Notes: generated by a model from the letters alone, not told the origin. A DNA stretch of 64,000 bases from Mycobacterium scrofulaceum (GCF_001667885.1 NZ_LZJW01000132.1:1-64000); one strand, 5' to 3'; positions 1 to 8,370 are shown, counted from the first letter of the stretch. Numbers and translations are program-made.

Positions 1-810
1 CGTGCGGATCCGCTCGACGTATTGACCGGGCGCCTCGCCGACCTCGGCGGTGAACACTCGGGTGAAGTGCCGCGGGCTCATCGCCGCTCGGCGGGCGAGC
101 TCGTCGATGCTGTGCTCGCCGCCGGGCTCGGCCTCGATCGCCTCCTGCACGGCGCGGATCGAGTGGCGTTTGGCCCGCGGCATCCACACCGGCGCCGCGA
201 ACTGTGTCTGCCCGCCGGGGCGGCGCAGGTACAGCACCAGCCAGCGCGCGACGGTCTGCGCGACCTCGGTGCCGTGGTCGTCCTCGACCAGCGAGAGCGC
301 CAGGTCGATGCCCGCGGTGACGCCTGCGGCGGTCCACACGGTGTCCGAGCTGCGCACGAAAATCGGGTCCGGGTCGACGTCGATCGCCGGGAACTCGCGG
401 GCCAGCCGCCCGGCGAAAGCCCAGTGGGTGGTCACCCGCTGCCCGTCCAGCAGACCCGCCTCGGCCGCAAGAAACGCGCCCGTGCAGACCGTGACCACGC
501 GGCGGGCGGTCCCGGCGACGGCCTTGATCCAGCCGATCAGCTCGGCGTCCGACCGCGCGGCGTCGACCCCGCCGCCGCCGGGCAGCACCACGGTGTCGAT
601 CTGTTCGCTGGGGTCGCACGGGTCCGGCAGCGGCGCAGCGACGAAGGCCAGCCCCGTCGGGGTGCTGATCGCCTGGCCGTCGATGGAGGCCAGCGCGACG
701 TCGTATCCGCCGCCGGTGAGCAACGATGCGCCGGTGAAGACCTCGTGCGGTCCCACCACGTCGAGCGCCTGCACGCCGGGGAAACCGGCGATGACCACCT
801 TGCGAGTCAT
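1..810 (-). CDS. GlxA-family transcriptional regulator (DJ-1/PfpI + AraC), truncated by window edge
   Basis: Reading leftwards from an ATG at 810, the frame stays open for 270 codons to the window edge. The N-terminal ~170 residues form a DJ-1/PfpI amidotransferase-like domain: they begin MTRKVVIAGFPGVQALDVVG and carry a nucleophile-elbow VTVCTGAFLAA with Cys. The C-terminal part begins an AraC-type helix-turn-helix (SIDELARRAAMSPRHFTRVF), of which the second helix pair is cut off. GlxA proteins are transcription factors whose PfpI domain senses an unknown ligand. The gene is divergent from tpx, 112 bp away, so it may control tpx or itself. Family call is firm; ligand unknown. Confidence 0.9.
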   Translation of the reverse strand, partial: MTRKVVIAGFPGVQALDVVGPHEVFTGASLLTGGGYDVALASIDGQAISTPTGLAFVAAPLPDPCDPSEQIDTVVLPGGGGVDAARSDAELIGWIKAVAGTARRVVTVCTGAFLAAEAGLLDGQRVTTHWAFAGRLAREFPAIDVDPDPIFVRSSDTVWTAAGVTAGIDLALSLVEDDHGTEVAQTVARWLVLYLRRPGGQTQFAAPVWMPRAKRHSIRAVQEAIEAEPGGEHSIDELARRAAMSPRHFTRVFTAEVGEAPGQYVERIRT

Positions 811-833
811 GGCTCTCAGTGTTCGGCACGCAC

Positions 834-857
834 GGGCATGTCGTCTACGCCATGCCC
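834..857. promoter_or_regulatory. inverted repeat between the GlxA-type regulator and tpx
   Basis: GGGCATG (834-840) and CATGCCC (851-857) form perfect 7-bp arms around a 10-bp spacer, midway in the divergent promoter region. Position and symmetry fit an operator for the adjacent regulator, but AraC-type sites are more often direct repeats, so the assignment is inference only. Confidence 0.35.
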
Positions 858-922
858 CCCACCAATTAGGACACGGGGACCTGGCCCTTAGGGCGCGCGG
901 CGGGCTTGGCAGACTGTGCGGC

Positions 923-1417
923 ATGGCACAGATAACGTTGCGTGGAAACCCGATCAACACCGTCGGCGAGCTGCCTTCCGTCGGCTCTCCGGCGCCGGCC
1001 TTCAGCCTGACGGGCGGCGACCTGGCTGAGGTGAGTAGCGACCAGCTCGGCGGTAAGGCCTTGGTGCTCAACATCTTCCCGTCCGTGGACACACCGGTGT
1101 GCGCGACCAGCGTCCGGACGTTCAACGAGCGCGCCGCCGCCAGCGGCGCGACGGTGGTGTGCGTGTCCAAAGACCTGCCGTTCGCGTTCGCCCGGTTCTG
1201 CGGGGCGGAGGGCATCGACAACGTCAAGACGGGTTCGGCGTTCCGCAGCAGCTTCGGCGAGGACTACGGCGTCACCATCAACGACGGCCCGATGGCCGGC
1301 CTGCTGGCCCGGGCCATCGTGGTGGTCGGCGCCGACGGCAAGGTCACCTACACCGAGCTGGTGCCGGAGATCGCCCAGGAGCCCAACTACGACGCGGCGC
1401 TCGCCGCGGCGGGCTGA
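923..1417 (+). CDS. tpx: thiol peroxidase (atypical 2-Cys peroxiredoxin)
   Basis: A 164-residue protein that reduces hydrogen peroxide and organic peroxides in the cytosol with electrons from thioredoxin. The peroxidatic motif PSVDTPVCATSVRTFNE places Cys60 after the conserved Thr. Cys80 and Cys93 (FARFCG) are also present; Cys60, Cys80 and Cys93 are the three positions known in M. tuberculosis Tpx, with Cys93 the resolving residue. Start is the ATG at 923, giving the typical MAQITLRGNPI N-terminus; a longer upstream reading is an artefact of high GC. Length matches the family (about 165). It is divergent from the GlxA-type regulator, which may regulate it. Confidence 0.96.
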   Translation: MAQITLRGNPINTVGELPSVGSPAPAFSLTGGDLAEVSSDQLGGKALVLNIFPSVDTPVCATSVRTFNERAAASGATVVCVSKDLPFAFARFCGAEGIDNVKTGSAFRSSFGEDYGVTINDGPMAGLLARAIVVVGADGKVTYTELVPEIAQEPNYDAALAAAG

Positions 1418-1577
1418 CCATCAGCTACGCCGACTTTTGCCGGCCTCCGCGCCTGTCGCCTGTTTGCGATGTGGCGACCCTGACCGCCTTGAGCTGTCCT
1501 GTCGCACAGCTGACGTGTTAGCCTGACCGTTCCGCCGGACGACCGGTGGAACGGTCGGCGGCAAAGGAGCACCGGCG

Positions 1578-1889
1578 ATGGATGGCCCTAGGTTCGGTGT
1601 TGCCGCGGGCGTGCTGGTGGGCGTGCTTTGCCTGCAGCTCGCCGGGTGCGGCACGAAGGCGACGGTCAAGCCCGACGGCGCGGCGCAATCGGTCGTCGAC
1701 GTCGTCTCGAGCCAAACCGGGTTCCACCCGGCGGACGTCAGCTGCCCCTCCGGCGTCGAAGCCAAAGTGGGCCAGGAGTTCGACTGTCACTTCACCGGCC
1801 CGGAGGGCAAGCGCTACACCGCGCACATGCGCATCACCAAAGTCGAGGGCGAGCAGGTGGTCTTCGACGTCAAGAGCCGTCCGAGCTAG
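1578..1889 (+). CDS. DUF4333-type lipoprotein
   Basis: A 103-residue lipoprotein: a short hydrophobic signal ends in the lipobox LAGC (Cys24), followed by a small globular domain with two cysteines (SCPSGV and FDCHF) that probably form a disulfide. The layout resembles the DUF4333 domain common in mycobacterial lipoproteins and PknM-type extracellular regions; the molecular role is unknown. GAGCACCGGCG upstream is only a weak Shine-Dalgarno. The 3' end overlaps the oppositely transcribed nitronate monooxygenase gene by 20 bp. Attachment to the outer face of the plasma membrane is inferred from the lipobox. Confidence 0.82.
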   Translation: MDGPRFGVAAGVLVGVLCLQLAGCGTKATVKPDGAAQSVVDVVSSQTGFHPADVSCPSGVEAKVGQEFDCHFTGPEGKRYTAHMRITKVEGEQVVFDVKSRPS

Positions 1890-2826
1890 GCCCGAGCCGG
1901 TCCGCGGTGGCCGCGAGCACGTCGCGGCACCCTGCCCACATCCGCTCGATGATGTCGGCCGCCGGCGGGATGTCCTGAATCCGCCCGGCCACCTGACCGG
2001 TATTGGCGACGCTGGCGTCCATGTCGCCGTCGAAGTAGAGCCGCTGCACCCGCTGCAGCGCGGCGGCGCCCTCGGCCGAAGAGGTTGCGGCGTCGAGCCT
2101 TTCGGCGGCGGCCGTCCGGATGACGCGCATCATGCGTTTGCCGTCGAGGGGTAGCAGCACGGTGGCCGTCTCGTCGGCCGCGACGACCGCCCGTTTGAGA
2201 TTGCCGTGCACCGGGGAATCGGCCGAGGCCAGCAGCCGCGTGCCCATCTGCACGCCTTCGGCGCCGAGAACGAAAGCGGCCGCCATCGAGCGCGCGTCGC
2301 AGATCCCGCCGGCGGCCACGACCGGCACGTCGACATGCGCCGCCACCAGGGGCAGCAGCACCATCGTCGACGCGCCGAACCGGTTCTTGAACCCGCCGCC
2401 CTCGACGCCCTCGACCACGAGCCCGTCGACTCCGGCATCGACGGCTTTGCGGGCCGCCGCGAGGGTGCCCACCACATGGAACACCGTGATGCCGGCATCG
2501 TGGAGCCGGCCGGTGAACAAGGCAGGATCGCCCGCCGAGGTGGTGACGAAGCGAATGTCGTTGGCCACCAGGAGGTCCACGGTGGCCGGGTCGCGGTTCA
2601 TGATCAGCGCGATGTTCGCCCCCACCGGGCGGTCGGTGAGGTCACGCACGCGCCGCAGATCGGCCCGACCCTGCTCGGAGGTCGTCTCGATGATGCCCAG
2701 CGCCCCCGCGTTGGACACCGCCGCCGCCAGCCGGGCACCGGCGATGTAGGTCATCGGCGCGCCGATGATCGGGATGTCGATGCGCGCGAGTCGGCAGACC
2801 CGGTTGGGCGCCGGGCAGGTGTTCAT
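1870..2826 (-). CDS. nitronate monooxygenase / 2-nitropropane dioxygenase family flavoprotein
   Basis: A 318-residue FMN TIM-barrel enzyme of the NMO family, which oxidises alkyl nitronates such as propionate-3-nitronate or related enolisable substrates. Visible family features are the N-terminal DIPIIGAPMTYIAGARLAAA segment, the VEGVEGGGFKNRFG phosphate/flavin loop with a Gly-rich stretch, VPVVAAGGICDARSMAAA and GAEGVQMGTRLLAS. Length fits the short class. The ATG at 2826 overlaps the stop of the upstream NYN-domain gene by 4 bp (ATGA), so the two are probably translated together. The real substrate cannot be read from sequence. Confidence 0.85.
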   Translation of the reverse strand: MNTCPAPNRVCRLARIDIPIIGAPMTYIAGARLAAAVSNAGALGIIETTSEQGRADLRRVRDLTDRPVGANIALIMNRDPATVDLLVANDIRFVTTSAGDPALFTGRLHDAGITVFHVVGTLAAARKAVDAGVDGLVVEGVEGGGFKNRFGASTMVLLPLVAAHVDVPVVAAGGICDARSMAAAFVLGAEGVQMGTRLLASADSPVHGNLKRAVVAADETATVLLPLDGKRMMRVIRTAAAERLDAATSSAEGAAALQRVQRLYFDGDMDASVANTGQVAGRIQDIPPAADIIERMWAGCRDVLAATADRLGPSSDGS

Positions 2827-3203
2827 GACCCGCCCGGGTCGATGAGGTCACGAAAAGCGGCGGATGGGTGCACGGAGGCGCCCAAACTCAGCACGCGTTC
2901 GGTCAGCCCCTTGTCCGACGTCACCACCCGGATGTCGTGCGGGTGCGGATCGGCGTGGACGCGGCGCACGATTTCGTCGTCGGCCGAATTGGCGGCCGCC
3001 CTGGGCGCATAGGCGATCTCGACCGCGGACGCGGGCATGTCGGTCGAGGGCGGCCGCTCGAACACGACCGTCACGTCGTCCTCGTGGGCGGCGGCCCATC
3101 GGTCGAGGCTGCCGACCAAAGCGGCCATGGCGCGCCCGCGGTCCTTCCACCAACCGTCCGGGCGGCTCCCGATCACGTTCATGCCGTCCACGATCCACCG
3201 CAC
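2823..3203 (-). CDS. NYN-domain (YacP/PIN-like) predicted ribonuclease
   Basis: A GTG at 3203 gives a protein of 126 residues beginning VRWIVDGMNVIGSRPDGWWKD, the usual start of NYN domains, where the first Asp (WIVDGMN) is a metal ligand. Further acidic positions (DDEIVRRV, VVTSDKGLTERV) complete the PIN-like active site. A longer frame to 3236 exists but adds residues absent from the family. NYN proteins are predicted Mg-dependent RNases for tRNA/rRNA or regulatory RNA; this branch is uncharacterised. It is coupled by a 4-bp overlap to the nitronate monooxygenase, an unexplained pairing. Divergent from the acyl-CoA-dehydrogenase-like gene. Confidence 0.78.
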   Translation of the reverse strand: MRWIVDGMNVIGSRPDGWWKDRGRAMAALVGSLDRWAAAHEDDVTVVFERPPSTDMPASAVEIAYAPRAAANSADDEIVRRVHADPHPHDIRVVTSDKGLTERVLSLGASVHPSAAFRDLIDPGGS

Positions 3204-3337
3204 GCTCCCTACGGTAGGGCGACCATTCGCGCGCACTCACGCTCACCCTCGGATTTGGTCCTTTTCATCGCTGAGCGGTTGGTACGGTCACCGTTATCAG
3301 TTGCCCGCTGATGCCGTCGCAACGATGGGACAGGTGA

Positions 3338-4522
3338 ATGACGTCGATAGCCGACACCGATGACCGGGTCGTATCGCTGGCCCGCGGCATGCGGGAGCTG
3401 GTGCTCGCCGAGGCCGCCGAATCCGAACGGGCGCGCACGCTGACCCCGGCGATCGTCGACGAGATGTGGGCGACCGGGCTGATGTCCGCGTTCAACCCTG
3501 CCGAGGCCGGCGGGGTCGAGCCGTCGTTCGCCGAGATGATCGAGACGTGGATCGAAATGGCTTGGCAGGACGGCTCTTTCGGCTGGGTGGGCATCGCCAA
3601 CCTGCCGTCCTCCTTCGCGGCGGCGGCGTATCTGCCCGACGAGGGTTTCGCCGAGGTGTTCACCGCGCATGACAACCGTGTCACGATGGGCGGCCAATTC
3701 TTTCCCAACGGGCAGGGGGCCGCCGTCGACGGCGGCTACCTGGTGAGCGGTTCGTGGAATTTCGGCTCGGGCATCGGGCACTCCCAGTACGTCGCGGCCG
3801 GGTTCCTGCCGATGGACGACGGCGAAATGCGCTGGGTCAGTGAGGGCTTCCCCGAAATGCGAGTCGCGGTGATTCCCCGGGAGCAGATCAGCTTCGACGA
3901 CGGCTGGTTTGTGCAGGGGCTCAAGGGGACCGGGTCCTACGACTACAGCGCTCACGAGGTATTCGTGCCGGCGAGCCGCACGTTCGAGCTCTTCGTGCGT
4001 CAGCCGCACCGTGGGACATCCCCGGCCACCCGGATGGGGCTGATGCCGGTTACCGCCGCCGGCCACGCGTCCTGGGCCCTCGGCGTCGCCAAGAGCATGC
4101 TGGACGACGTTCAGGAGCTGGCGGCGACGAAGTTCCGGATGAGCGACATGGCGTCGCTGGCCAGCCGACCGACCTTCCAGAAGGGCCTGGCGCACCATCG
4201 CGCGGCGTGGCGCGCCGCGCGTCTGCTGGTGCTCGACGCGTTCGGTACCGCCGAGGCCACCGTCGCGGCGGGGGAGGACCTGACGCCCGCCCTGCGCGCG
4301 GACATGCGGGTCGCGGCGGTCTACGCGACCGACATCGCCCGCGGCTGCGCCGAGTGGGCCCACCTGGTCGCGGGCACCAGTTCGATCCGGGAGGGCAGCC
4401 GGCTCGAGCGCGCCTTTCGCGACATTTACACCGGCACGCAGCACGCCTTCATCAGCGAGAAGGTGGCCATCGACGTCGCGCAGATCTGGCTCGGCATCAT
4501 CGAAGACCAGCCGGGGTTGTGA
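3338..4522 (+). CDS. acyl-CoA dehydrogenase-fold flavoprotein (HsaA/group D monooxygenase-like)
   Basis: A 394-residue protein with the acyl-CoA dehydrogenase fold: an N-terminal helical domain (to about residue 105), a central beta domain containing GGQFFPNGQGAAVDGGYLVSGSWNFGSG, then a C-terminal helical domain of Acyl-CoA_dh_2 type. The WNFGSGIGHSQ segment resembles flavin-dependent monooxygenases such as HsaA more than true beta-oxidation dehydrogenases, and no clear catalytic-base Glu was recognised. Such proteins use reduced flavin from a partner reductase, or act as dehydrogenases. No reductase gene is adjacent. Start is the ATG at 3338. Family is firm, reaction is not. Confidence 0.8.
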   Translation: MTSIADTDDRVVSLARGMRELVLAEAAESERARTLTPAIVDEMWATGLMSAFNPAEAGGVEPSFAEMIETWIEMAWQDGSFGWVGIANLPSSFAAAAYLPDEGFAEVFTAHDNRVTMGGQFFPNGQGAAVDGGYLVSGSWNFGSGIGHSQYVAAGFLPMDDGEMRWVSEGFPEMRVAVIPREQISFDDGWFVQGLKGTGSYDYSAHEVFVPASRTFELFVRQPHRGTSPATRMGLMPVTAAGHASWALGVAKSMLDDVQELAATKFRMSDMASLASRPTFQKGLAHHRAAWRAARLLVLDAFGTAEATVAAGEDLTPALRADMRVAAVYATDIARGCAEWAHLVAGTSSIREGSRLERAFRDIYTGTQHAFISEKVAIDVAQIWLGIIEDQPGL

Positions 4523-4674
4523 GTCGCTGACCGTTCCGCCGGCTAGACCGGGCTCTCGCCCGGCCGTTGGGCGCCAGTGCTGTGCCACCCACACTTTCCT
4601 CCGCCCTTAGGCGCCTACCGGCCGATGAGTCCTGAAAGCCCGGGCGTTGCGCCGGCGTCGCCTACTATCAGCGC

Positions 4675-5577
4675 ATGCGCGGTTCGAAGATCCTGATCAC
4701 CGGCCCGACCGGACAAATCGCAACCCCCATTGCGCGGGCGCTCGCGGCCGACAATGAGGTGTGGGGCATCGCCCGCTTCACCGACCCCGCCGCGCGAGAG
4801 GGCCTGGAGAAGGCGGGCGTTCACTGCCAGGCCGTCAACTTGGCCGCGGGCGACTTCACCGCTCTGCCAAGCGATTTCGAGTATGTCCTTAACCTGGCGG
4901 TGGCCAAGAGCGGGAATTGGGACAAGGATCTCGCGGCCAACGCGGAATCGGTCGGGCTGCTGATGGCGCACTGCCGCAACGCGAAAGCCTTCCTGCACTG
5001 TTCCTCCGCCGCCGTCTACGACCCGCCGGACGACCTTCCCCGCGCCGAAAGCGCCGCCCTGGGCGACAACCACAAGTGCCTGTTTCCCACCTATTCGATC
5101 TCCAAGATCGCCGGGGAGGTCGTCGCCAGATCGATGGCGCGGGCTCTCGGGGTGCCCACCACCATCGCCCGGCTCAACGTCCCCTACGGGGACAACGGCG
5201 GGTGGCCGTTCTACCACATGGAGATGATGCTGGCGGGCATTCCGATCCCGGTCCCGCCGGGGGAATCGGCCCGGTACAACCCGATTCACGAGGACGACAT
5301 CATCGCGACGATCCCCAAGCTGCTCGAGGTGGCGTCGGTCCCGGCCACGACGGTCAACTGGTGCGGCGACCAGACGGTCAGCATCCAGGAGTGGTGTGGG
5401 TACCTCGGCTCACTGGTCGGCAAGGAGCCGGTCTTCGAGGTGAGCGCGCAGGCGTTGCGCGGCAATCCCACCGCCAGCGAGCGGATGCACGAGCTGATCG
5501 GCGGCACGACGGTCGACTGGCGTGACGGGCTGCGCCGCATGGCCGCCAAGTTCCATCCGGAGTTGGTCGGAGCGTAG
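4675..5577 (+). CDS. NAD(P)-dependent epimerase/dehydratase (extended SDR)
   Basis: A 300-residue extended short-chain dehydrogenase/reductase. The N-terminal Rossmann loop is GPTGQIA (a GxxGxxA/G motif at residues 10-16), and the active site shows SSAAVYD followed by YSISKIAG, giving Ser and the Tyr-x3-Lys pair. The C-terminal third resembles sugar-nucleotide epimerases. Substrate unknown. It starts a co-directional run with an AraC regulator (9 bp downstream) and a VOC-family protein, so they are probably one transcript. The ATG at 4675 gives the expected N-terminus MRGSKILITG. Confidence 0.85.
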   Translation: MRGSKILITGPTGQIATPIARALAADNEVWGIARFTDPAAREGLEKAGVHCQAVNLAAGDFTALPSDFEYVLNLAVAKSGNWDKDLAANAESVGLLMAHCRNAKAFLHCSSAAVYDPPDDLPRAESAALGDNHKCLFPTYSISKIAGEVVARSMARALGVPTTIARLNVPYGDNGGWPFYHMEMMLAGIPIPVPPGESARYNPIHEDDIIATIPKLLEVASVPATTVNWCGDQTVSIQEWCGYLGSLVGKEPVFEVSAQALRGNPTASERMHELIGGTTVDWRDGLRRMAAKFHPELVGA

Positions 5578-5586
5578 GGATTACGA

Positions 5587-6033
5587 ATGCGCCCGGGCCC
5601 CGATCAGGCGCGGCTTCGCACGCTCGCGCTGCTCAGACGCGTACGTGACCGGATCGACCGGGAATACGCACGGCCTCTCGACGTGGAGGCGCTCGCCCGC
5701 GAGGTGCACATGTCCGCCGGCCACCTCAGTCGCGAGTTCCGCCGCGCCTACGGCGAGTCGCCGTATTCCTATCTGATGACCCGGCGCATCGAGCGCGCGA
5801 TGGCGCTGCTGCGGCGCGGCGACTTGAGCGTCACCGACGTGTGCTTCGCCGTGGGTTGCTCGTCGTTGGGCACCTTCAGCACACGCTTCACCGAATTGGT
5901 CGGCATGCCGCCGAGCACCTACCGGCGCCAGGCGGTGGACGCCCTGGCCGGAATGCCGCCGTGCGTGGCCAGACAGGTGACCAGACCGATCAGGAATCGA
6001 GAAGCACCGGCCACCGGGCCGCACCTAGCCTGA
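5587..6033 (+). CDS. AraC-family transcriptional regulator, small
   Basis: A 148-residue protein that is almost entirely the AraC/XylS DNA-binding domain. Two helix-turn-helix motifs are visible: DVEALAREVHMSAGHLSREF and LSVTDVCFAVGCSSLGTFST, with the family signature continuing to FTELVGMPPSTYRRQ. It lacks a large ligand-binding domain, so sensing, if any, must rest in the short C-terminal tail. It lies 9 bp after the epimerase gene and 4 bp before the VOC gene, which suggests it controls this operon, possibly with the VOC protein as detoxifying enzyme. Confidence 0.88.
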   Translation: MRPGPDQARLRTLALLRRVRDRIDREYARPLDVEALAREVHMSAGHLSREFRRAYGESPYSYLMTRRIERAMALLRRGDLSVTDVCFAVGCSSLGTFSTRFTELVGMPPSTYRRQAVDALAGMPPCVARQVTRPIRNREAPATGPHLA

Positions 6034-6037
6034 CCCC

Positions 6038-6448
6038 ATGGACATCACGATTCACTCGAGTTTCCTGCCGCACGACGACCCCGAAGCCTCGCTGGCGTTC
6101 TATCGCGACACGCTCGGCTTCGAGGTTCGCCTCGACGTCGGGAAGGGCAAGATGCGCTGGATCACCGTCGGCCCCCCGAACCAGCCCGACACCTCGATCG
6201 TCCTCAACCCGCCGGCCGCCAACCCCGGCATCACCGACGACGAGCGGCGCACCATCGCCGAGATGATGGCCAAGGGCAGCTATGCGACGTTGCTGTTGGC
6301 CACCAAAGACCTCGACCGCACCTTCGAGCGGTTGCAGGCCGACGAGGTCGACATCGTCCAGGAGCCGACGGACCAACCGTATGGGCTCCGTGACTGCGCG
6401 GTCCGCGATCCCGCCGGCAACCTGATCCGCATCCAACAGCTGCCCTAG
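6038..6448 (+). CDS. VOC superfamily protein (glyoxalase/bleomycin-resistance/dioxygenase fold)
   Basis: A 136-residue vicinal-oxygen-chelate protein with the paired beta-alpha-beta-beta-beta units: first half ITIHSSFLPHDDPEASLAFY-RDTLGFEVR, second half ATLLLATKDLDRTFERLQ ending in RDPAGNLIRIQQ. Metal-ligand candidates are His (near residue 5), a central Glu/Asp and the terminal region, but the exact set is not certain. Such proteins are small metalloenzymes or drug-binding proteins. Translation follows the AraC gene by 4 bp, so the pair is likely co-regulated. Confidence 0.85.
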   Translation: MDITIHSSFLPHDDPEASLAFYRDTLGFEVRLDVGKGKMRWITVGPPNQPDTSIVLNPPAANPGITDDERRTIAEMMAKGSYATLLLATKDLDRTFERLQADEVDIVQEPTDQPYGLRDCAVRDPAGNLIRIQQLP

Positions 6449-6516
6449 CGTCCGGATTCAACCCGTTTTCGCGGCCGGGCGCAGCGGGCTCATCCGTGAA
6501 CGCTGCCTTGACCCCG

Positions 6517-6560
6517 CCACACCCCCAATGCTAAGCAAGTGCTCAGCATTGGGGGTGTGG
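6517..6560. promoter_or_regulatory. 44-bp near-perfect palindrome upstream of the aldehyde dehydrogenase
   Basis: The halves 6517-6538 and 6539-6560 are reverse complements at 20 of 22 positions, with mismatches only at 6533/6544 and at the central 6538/6539. The outer 16-bp arms are perfect. The core AGCAAGTGCT (6534-6543) has the AGCA-N2-TGCT pattern often seen in TetR-family operators of mycobacteria. The element ends 31 bp before the ALDH start codon, so a repressor bound here would block initiation; as RNA it could also fold into a long hairpin. No TetR gene lies next to it. Confidence 0.6.
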
Positions 6561-6591
6561 GCCTAAAGGCCCGCGACACGGAAGGGATCAG

Positions 6592-8046
6592 ATGACGCTG
6601 CAGACGGTTTTGGATGACATTCGCAAGCGCCCGGGGACGGGGGAGGTCATCGCGGTCATCGACCCCGCCACGGAAGAGACGATCACCGAATTCACCGACT
6701 GCGGCGAGGCGGCGGTCGACGACGCCGTCGGGCGGGCCAGAGATTCCTTCGAGTCGGGCGTCTGGTCTCAATTGCCGGGCCGTGAACGCGCCAAGGTCAT
6801 GTGGCGCATCGCGGACTTGATCGACGAACACGCCGAAGACTTCGCCCGGCTCGATTCACTGAACACCGGCATGCCGTTGCTGCAGGCGCAGCTGCAGATG
6901 TCCACCTGCTCGGAATTCTTCCGCTACTACGCCGGCTGGTGTTCGAAGATCAACGGCGTCGCGTACGACGTGAAGACCGACGGCATCGCGACGGACGCCT
7001 TCGTCGACATGCACGCCTACACGCTGAAGGAACCGTACGGCGTGGTCGGGCTGATCTTCCCGTGGAACGGCCCGATCTTCAACGCCAGCGCGAAGCTGGC
7101 GCCCGCGCTGGCCGCCGGCTGCAGCATGCTCGTCAAGCCGGCCGAGGAAACGCCCTTGTCGGCGCTCTTGCTCGACCGGCTGGTCCATGAGGCCGGCGTG
7201 CCCGAGGGCGTGGTGAACCTGCTGACCGGTTACGGCCACACCGCGGGCGCTGCGATCACGGCGCATGCGGGCGTCGAGAAGGTCGCCTTCACCGGCTCGA
7301 CCGAGGTCGGCAAGGAGATCGTGCGGGCGTCCGCCGGCAACTTGAAGAAGGTCACGCTGGAACTCGGCGGGAAGTCGCCGGTGCTGATCTTCGACGACGC
7401 CGACCTGGACAAGGCCATCCTGATGGCGTCGCTGGGCATCTTTGTGCACTCCGGCCAGGGCTGCGTATGCGGCTCGAGGATCTTCGCGCAGCGCGGCGTC
7501 TACGACCGGGTCGTGGAAGGCATTGCCATGATGGCGAATACGTTCAAGCTCGGCGCCCCCAGTGAGGAGGGCTGCGTCAGCGGCCCGCTGATCAGCCAGA
7601 AGCAGCTGACCCGCGTCATGGGCTTCATCGACGAGGGCAAACGCGACGGCGTCGAGGTCGTCGCCGGCGGCCACCGCCTCGACCGCAAGGGCTACTTCGT
7701 TCACCCCACCGTTCTGACCAACGTCGATCCCGCGATGCGGCTCTACCGGCAGGAGATCTTCGGGCCGGTGGTCAGCATCCTGCCGTTCGACGACGACGAC
7801 GAAGCGGTGGCCATGGCCAACGACACCACTTACGGCCTGGCCGCCACCGCCTGGACCGAGAACGTCGGCCGCGCCCACCGGATCGTCAAGCGGCTGCAAG
7901 CGGGCAGCGTCCAGGTGAACTGCCAGTTGGTGTTCGACCACGACGTGCCCTTCGGCGGTCACAAGCAGTCCGGTTGGGGACACGAGTTCGGCCGTGAGGG
8001 CATCGAGATGTACCTGAAGACGAAGTCGGTCTGGGCCCAGCTCTGA
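6592..8046 (+). CDS. aldehyde dehydrogenase (NAD(P)+-dependent)
   Basis: A 484-residue ALDH that oxidises an aldehyde to its acid. Cofactor- and active-site motifs are intact: FPWNGPIFNASAKLAPALAA, the GSTEVG nucleotide loop, the general base Glu257 in VTLELGGKSP, and the nucleophile Cys291 in GQGCVCGSR. EIFGPVVSILPF and the C-terminal SGWGHEFGREGIEMYLKTKS are typical. It resembles the phenylacetaldehyde/broad-substrate mycobacterial ALDHs; the natural substrate is not evident. The long palindrome ending 31 bp upstream suggests repression by a TetR-like factor. A strong hairpin follows the stop codon. Confidence 0.94.
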   Translation: MTLQTVLDDIRKRPGTGEVIAVIDPATEETITEFTDCGEAAVDDAVGRARDSFESGVWSQLPGRERAKVMWRIADLIDEHAEDFARLDSLNTGMPLLQAQLQMSTCSEFFRYYAGWCSKINGVAYDVKTDGIATDAFVDMHAYTLKEPYGVVGLIFPWNGPIFNASAKLAPALAAGCSMLVKPAEETPLSALLLDRLVHEAGVPEGVVNLLTGYGHTAGAAITAHAGVEKVAFTGSTEVGKEIVRASAGNLKKVTLELGGKSPVLIFDDADLDKAILMASLGIFVHSGQGCVCGSRIFAQRGVYDRVVEGIAMMANTFKLGAPSEEGCVSGPLISQKQLTRVMGFIDEGKRDGVEVVAGGHRLDRKGYFVHPTVLTNVDPAMRLYRQEIFGPVVSILPFDDDDEAVAMANDTTYGLAATAWTENVGRAHRIVKRLQAGSVQVNCQLVFDHDVPFGGHKQSGWGHEFGREGIEMYLKTKSVWAQL

Positions 8047-8063
8047 TTTCCCCGGGACACGGG

Positions 8064-8096
8064 AAAGCCCCGAACCGCATCGGATTCGGGGCTTTT
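8064..8096. terminator. bidirectional hairpin terminator
   Basis: AAAGCCCCGAA (8064-8074) pairs perfectly with TTCGGGGCTTT (8085-8095). The stem has an A-run on one side and a T-run on the other, so it can terminate both the aldehyde dehydrogenase and the convergent small membrane-protein gene. Confidence 0.8.
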
Positions 8097-8115
8097 CGTC
8101 AGCGCACGGCCAGGT

Positions 8116-8370
8116 TCATGATCCCTTGGCGTAGCGGGTCAGGAACCCGAAGGCGGCCACCGCCGAGACGGTGCCGATCACGCCCCAGAGCACCATTTGG
8201 AAGACCATCGACCCGAAGAGCCAGCCGAACGTCATCCCGATGTAGAGGGCCCAGATCAGCCGGTACGCGCTCCACAGCGCGACCGCACCGGCGCTGAGTC
8301 CGATGTAGAGGCTGCGCTGCCGGTCGACCCGATTGATCTGGTCTTCGATGCTGGCCGGGACGATCTTCAT
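8116..8370 (-). CDS. small membrane protein with two or three membrane segments
   Basis: An 84-residue protein starting MKIVPASIEDQINRVDRQRS, with an AAAGGAAG Shine-Dalgarno a few bases upstream. After a charged N-terminal helix come hydrophobic stretches at about residues 20-37, 40-55 and 57-76, so it is probably an integral plasma-membrane protein with a short basic tail. No known domain recognised. It converges on the aldehyde dehydrogenase and shares its terminator. Confidence 0.72.
   Translation of the reverse strand: MKIVPASIEDQINRVDRQRSLYIGLSAGAVALWSAYRLIWALYIGMTFGWLFGSMVFQMVLWGVIGTVSAVAAFGFLTRYAKGS

Noticed and set aside
3284..3294. 11-bp palindrome between NYN and flavoprotein genes
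   Set aside because: Short odd-length symmetry, expected by chance in GC-rich DNA.
3209..4594. 461-codon open frame opposite the acyl-CoA-dehydrogenase-like gene
   Set aside because: Codon bias and domain content favour the plus-strand gene; no family match in the antisense product.
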